From: Bacillus altitudinis 41KF2b
Lineage (GTDB): Bacteria; Bacillota; Bacilli; Bacillales; Bacillaceae
DNA length: 64,000 bases
Assembly (NCBI RefSeq): GCF_000691145.1
Contig: NZ_ASJC01000004.1
Coordinates: 248,001 to 312,000, forward strand
Direction of reading: 5' to 3'
Each line of letters begins with the position of its first letter. The first letter of the stretch is position 1. The notes under the pieces were generated by a model, which worked only from the letters and a program-made list of their open reading frames with translations, was not told the origin of the DNA and did no database searches. Positions 63,373 through 64,000 of this stretch are shown here, in pieces. The position numbers were made by a program, and so were the translations under genes.

Positions 63373-64000
63373 ATGAAACAAAGCATTGAATTACTAAATG
63401 CCATTCCGAAAGCGGATTCAGACCGCATTCAATCAGCATACGAACAAGCACTAAACCATTTCCACCATAAAGTGATTGTATTAGACGATGACCCAACAGG
63501 CATTCAAACCGTACACGGCGTCTCTGTTTTCACCGATTGGTCAGAGAAAAGCATTGAAGCTGGTTTTCTTGAAGACAGCCGCATGTTCTTTATCTTAACC
63601 AACTCTCGCAGTATGACAGAGAAAGAAACGGCGGTTCTTCATGAAACGATCGCATCAACGATTGTGAAAACGGCTGAACGGCTTGATCAAGATTTCATCA
63701 TTGTCAGCCGGGGGGACTCCACCCTGCGAGGACACTTCCCGCTAGAGACTGACATTCTCAGAACGACCATTGAACAGCAAAGCTCCCGCCAATTTGACGG
63801 GGAAATCCTTCTTCCCTTTTTTAAAGAAGGCGGCCGCTTTACGATTGGCAATATTCACTACGTACAGGAAGGTCACGAATTAATTCCTGCTGGTGACACA
63901 GAATTTGCATTGGATCGTACATTCGGATTTCAATCTTCTCACCTCGGAGAATGGATCGAAGAGAAATCAAACGGATCGTTCACTAAGGAAAACACTACTT
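63373..64000 (+). CDS. Four-carbon acid sugar kinase (DUF1537/OtnK-like), partial at window end
   Basis: 209 codons are visible without a stop; the gene runs past the window end. N-terminal DDDPTGIQTVHGVSVFTDW, LTNSRSM and SRGDSTLRGHFPLETD are hallmarks of the DUF1537 four-carbon acid sugar kinase family, which phosphorylates 2-oxo-tetronates. Seven bp after the dehydrogenase stop, with GATGAGG as RBS. A RpiR-dehydrogenase-kinase order is known from threonate/erythronate pathways; an aldolase would be expected next. Confidence 0.85.
   Translation, partial: MKQSIELLNAIPKADSDRIQSAYEQALNHFHHKVIVLDDDPTGIQTVHGVSVFTDWSEKSIEAGFLEDSRMFFILTNSRSMTEKETAVLHETIASTIVKTAERLDQDFIIVSRGDSTLRGHFPLETDILRTTIEQQSSRQFDGEILLPFFKEGGRFTIGNIHYVQEGHELIPAGDTEFALDRTFGFQSSHLGEWIEEKSNGSFTKENTT

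Overview
The window looks like a chromosomal segment of a Bacillus of the B. pumilus / B. safensis / B. altitudinis group. This rests on many proteins I recognise as close to Bacillus subtilis counterparts (IlvK, LicBCAH-LicR, SigY-YxlC-YxlD, CydABCD, AnsRAB, MleN, PepT), on Bacillus-type ribosome binding sites, and on moderate-to-low GC. Species assignment is inference. I see no rRNA, tRNA, transposase, prophage or CRISPR array.

Layout. 1-4.1 kb: a sugar-type (CUT2) ABC transporter, minus strand, behind a SAM-I (S-box) riboswitch, so probably a methylthioribose importer. 4.1-7.7 kb: a secreted beta-helix protein, ilvK and two small membrane proteins. 7.8-13.2 kb: the lic cellobiose/lichenan PTS operon with its PRD regulator LicR. 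13.4-15.8 kb: a class-F-like sortase with its wall-anchored, His-containing duplicated substrate, and a 37-residue small protein. 15.8-18.7 kb: gdhA and a shortened sigY operon. 19-20.1 kb: pectate lyase with a cre site. 20.1-26.2 kb: cydABCD with a Rex-like operator.

26.3-36.1 kb: an iron-regulated heme acquisition (Isd-like) locus. It has three NEAT proteins (five NEAT domains), sortase B, and two ABC importers; one ATPase is fused to an IsdG-type heme oxygenase. Two Fur boxes sit at its head. 36.3-40.0 kb: an HxlR regulator divergent from a dioxygenase-ribA-ribD operon, then fosB. 40.0-41.0 kb: no conventional gene, but a small basic/hydrophobic ORF, several strong hairpins on both strands, tandem operator-like dyads and a parS-like site. 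41.0-48.5 kb: a polysaccharide deacetylase and a second Lac-type PTS operon containing uxuA, with its own PRD regulator.

48.6-50.4 kb: DUF5082/DUF5344 genes of the type that accompany LXG toxins, without a toxin gene. 50.5-55.1 kb: mleN-ansB-ansA and divergent ansR. 55.2-58.6 kb: an XRE regulator and a four-gene WXG100 (type VII secretion) operon like yfjABCD. 58.8-64 kb: pepT, a small membrane protein, a secreted DUF3298-like protein, and an RpiR regulator followed by a dehydrogenase/kinase pair for four-carbon acid sugars, the kinase cut by the window end.

The genes fit a plant- or soil-associated saprophyte: polysaccharide and beta-glucoside use under CcpA (several cre sites), micro-aerobic respiration under Rex, amino-acid use, heme scavenging and contact-dependent competition. 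The least explained items are the 40.1-40.7 kb RNA-rich region, the ATPase-oxygenase fusion with an internal start, the dioxygenase-ribA-ribD operon and the two type VII-related groups.
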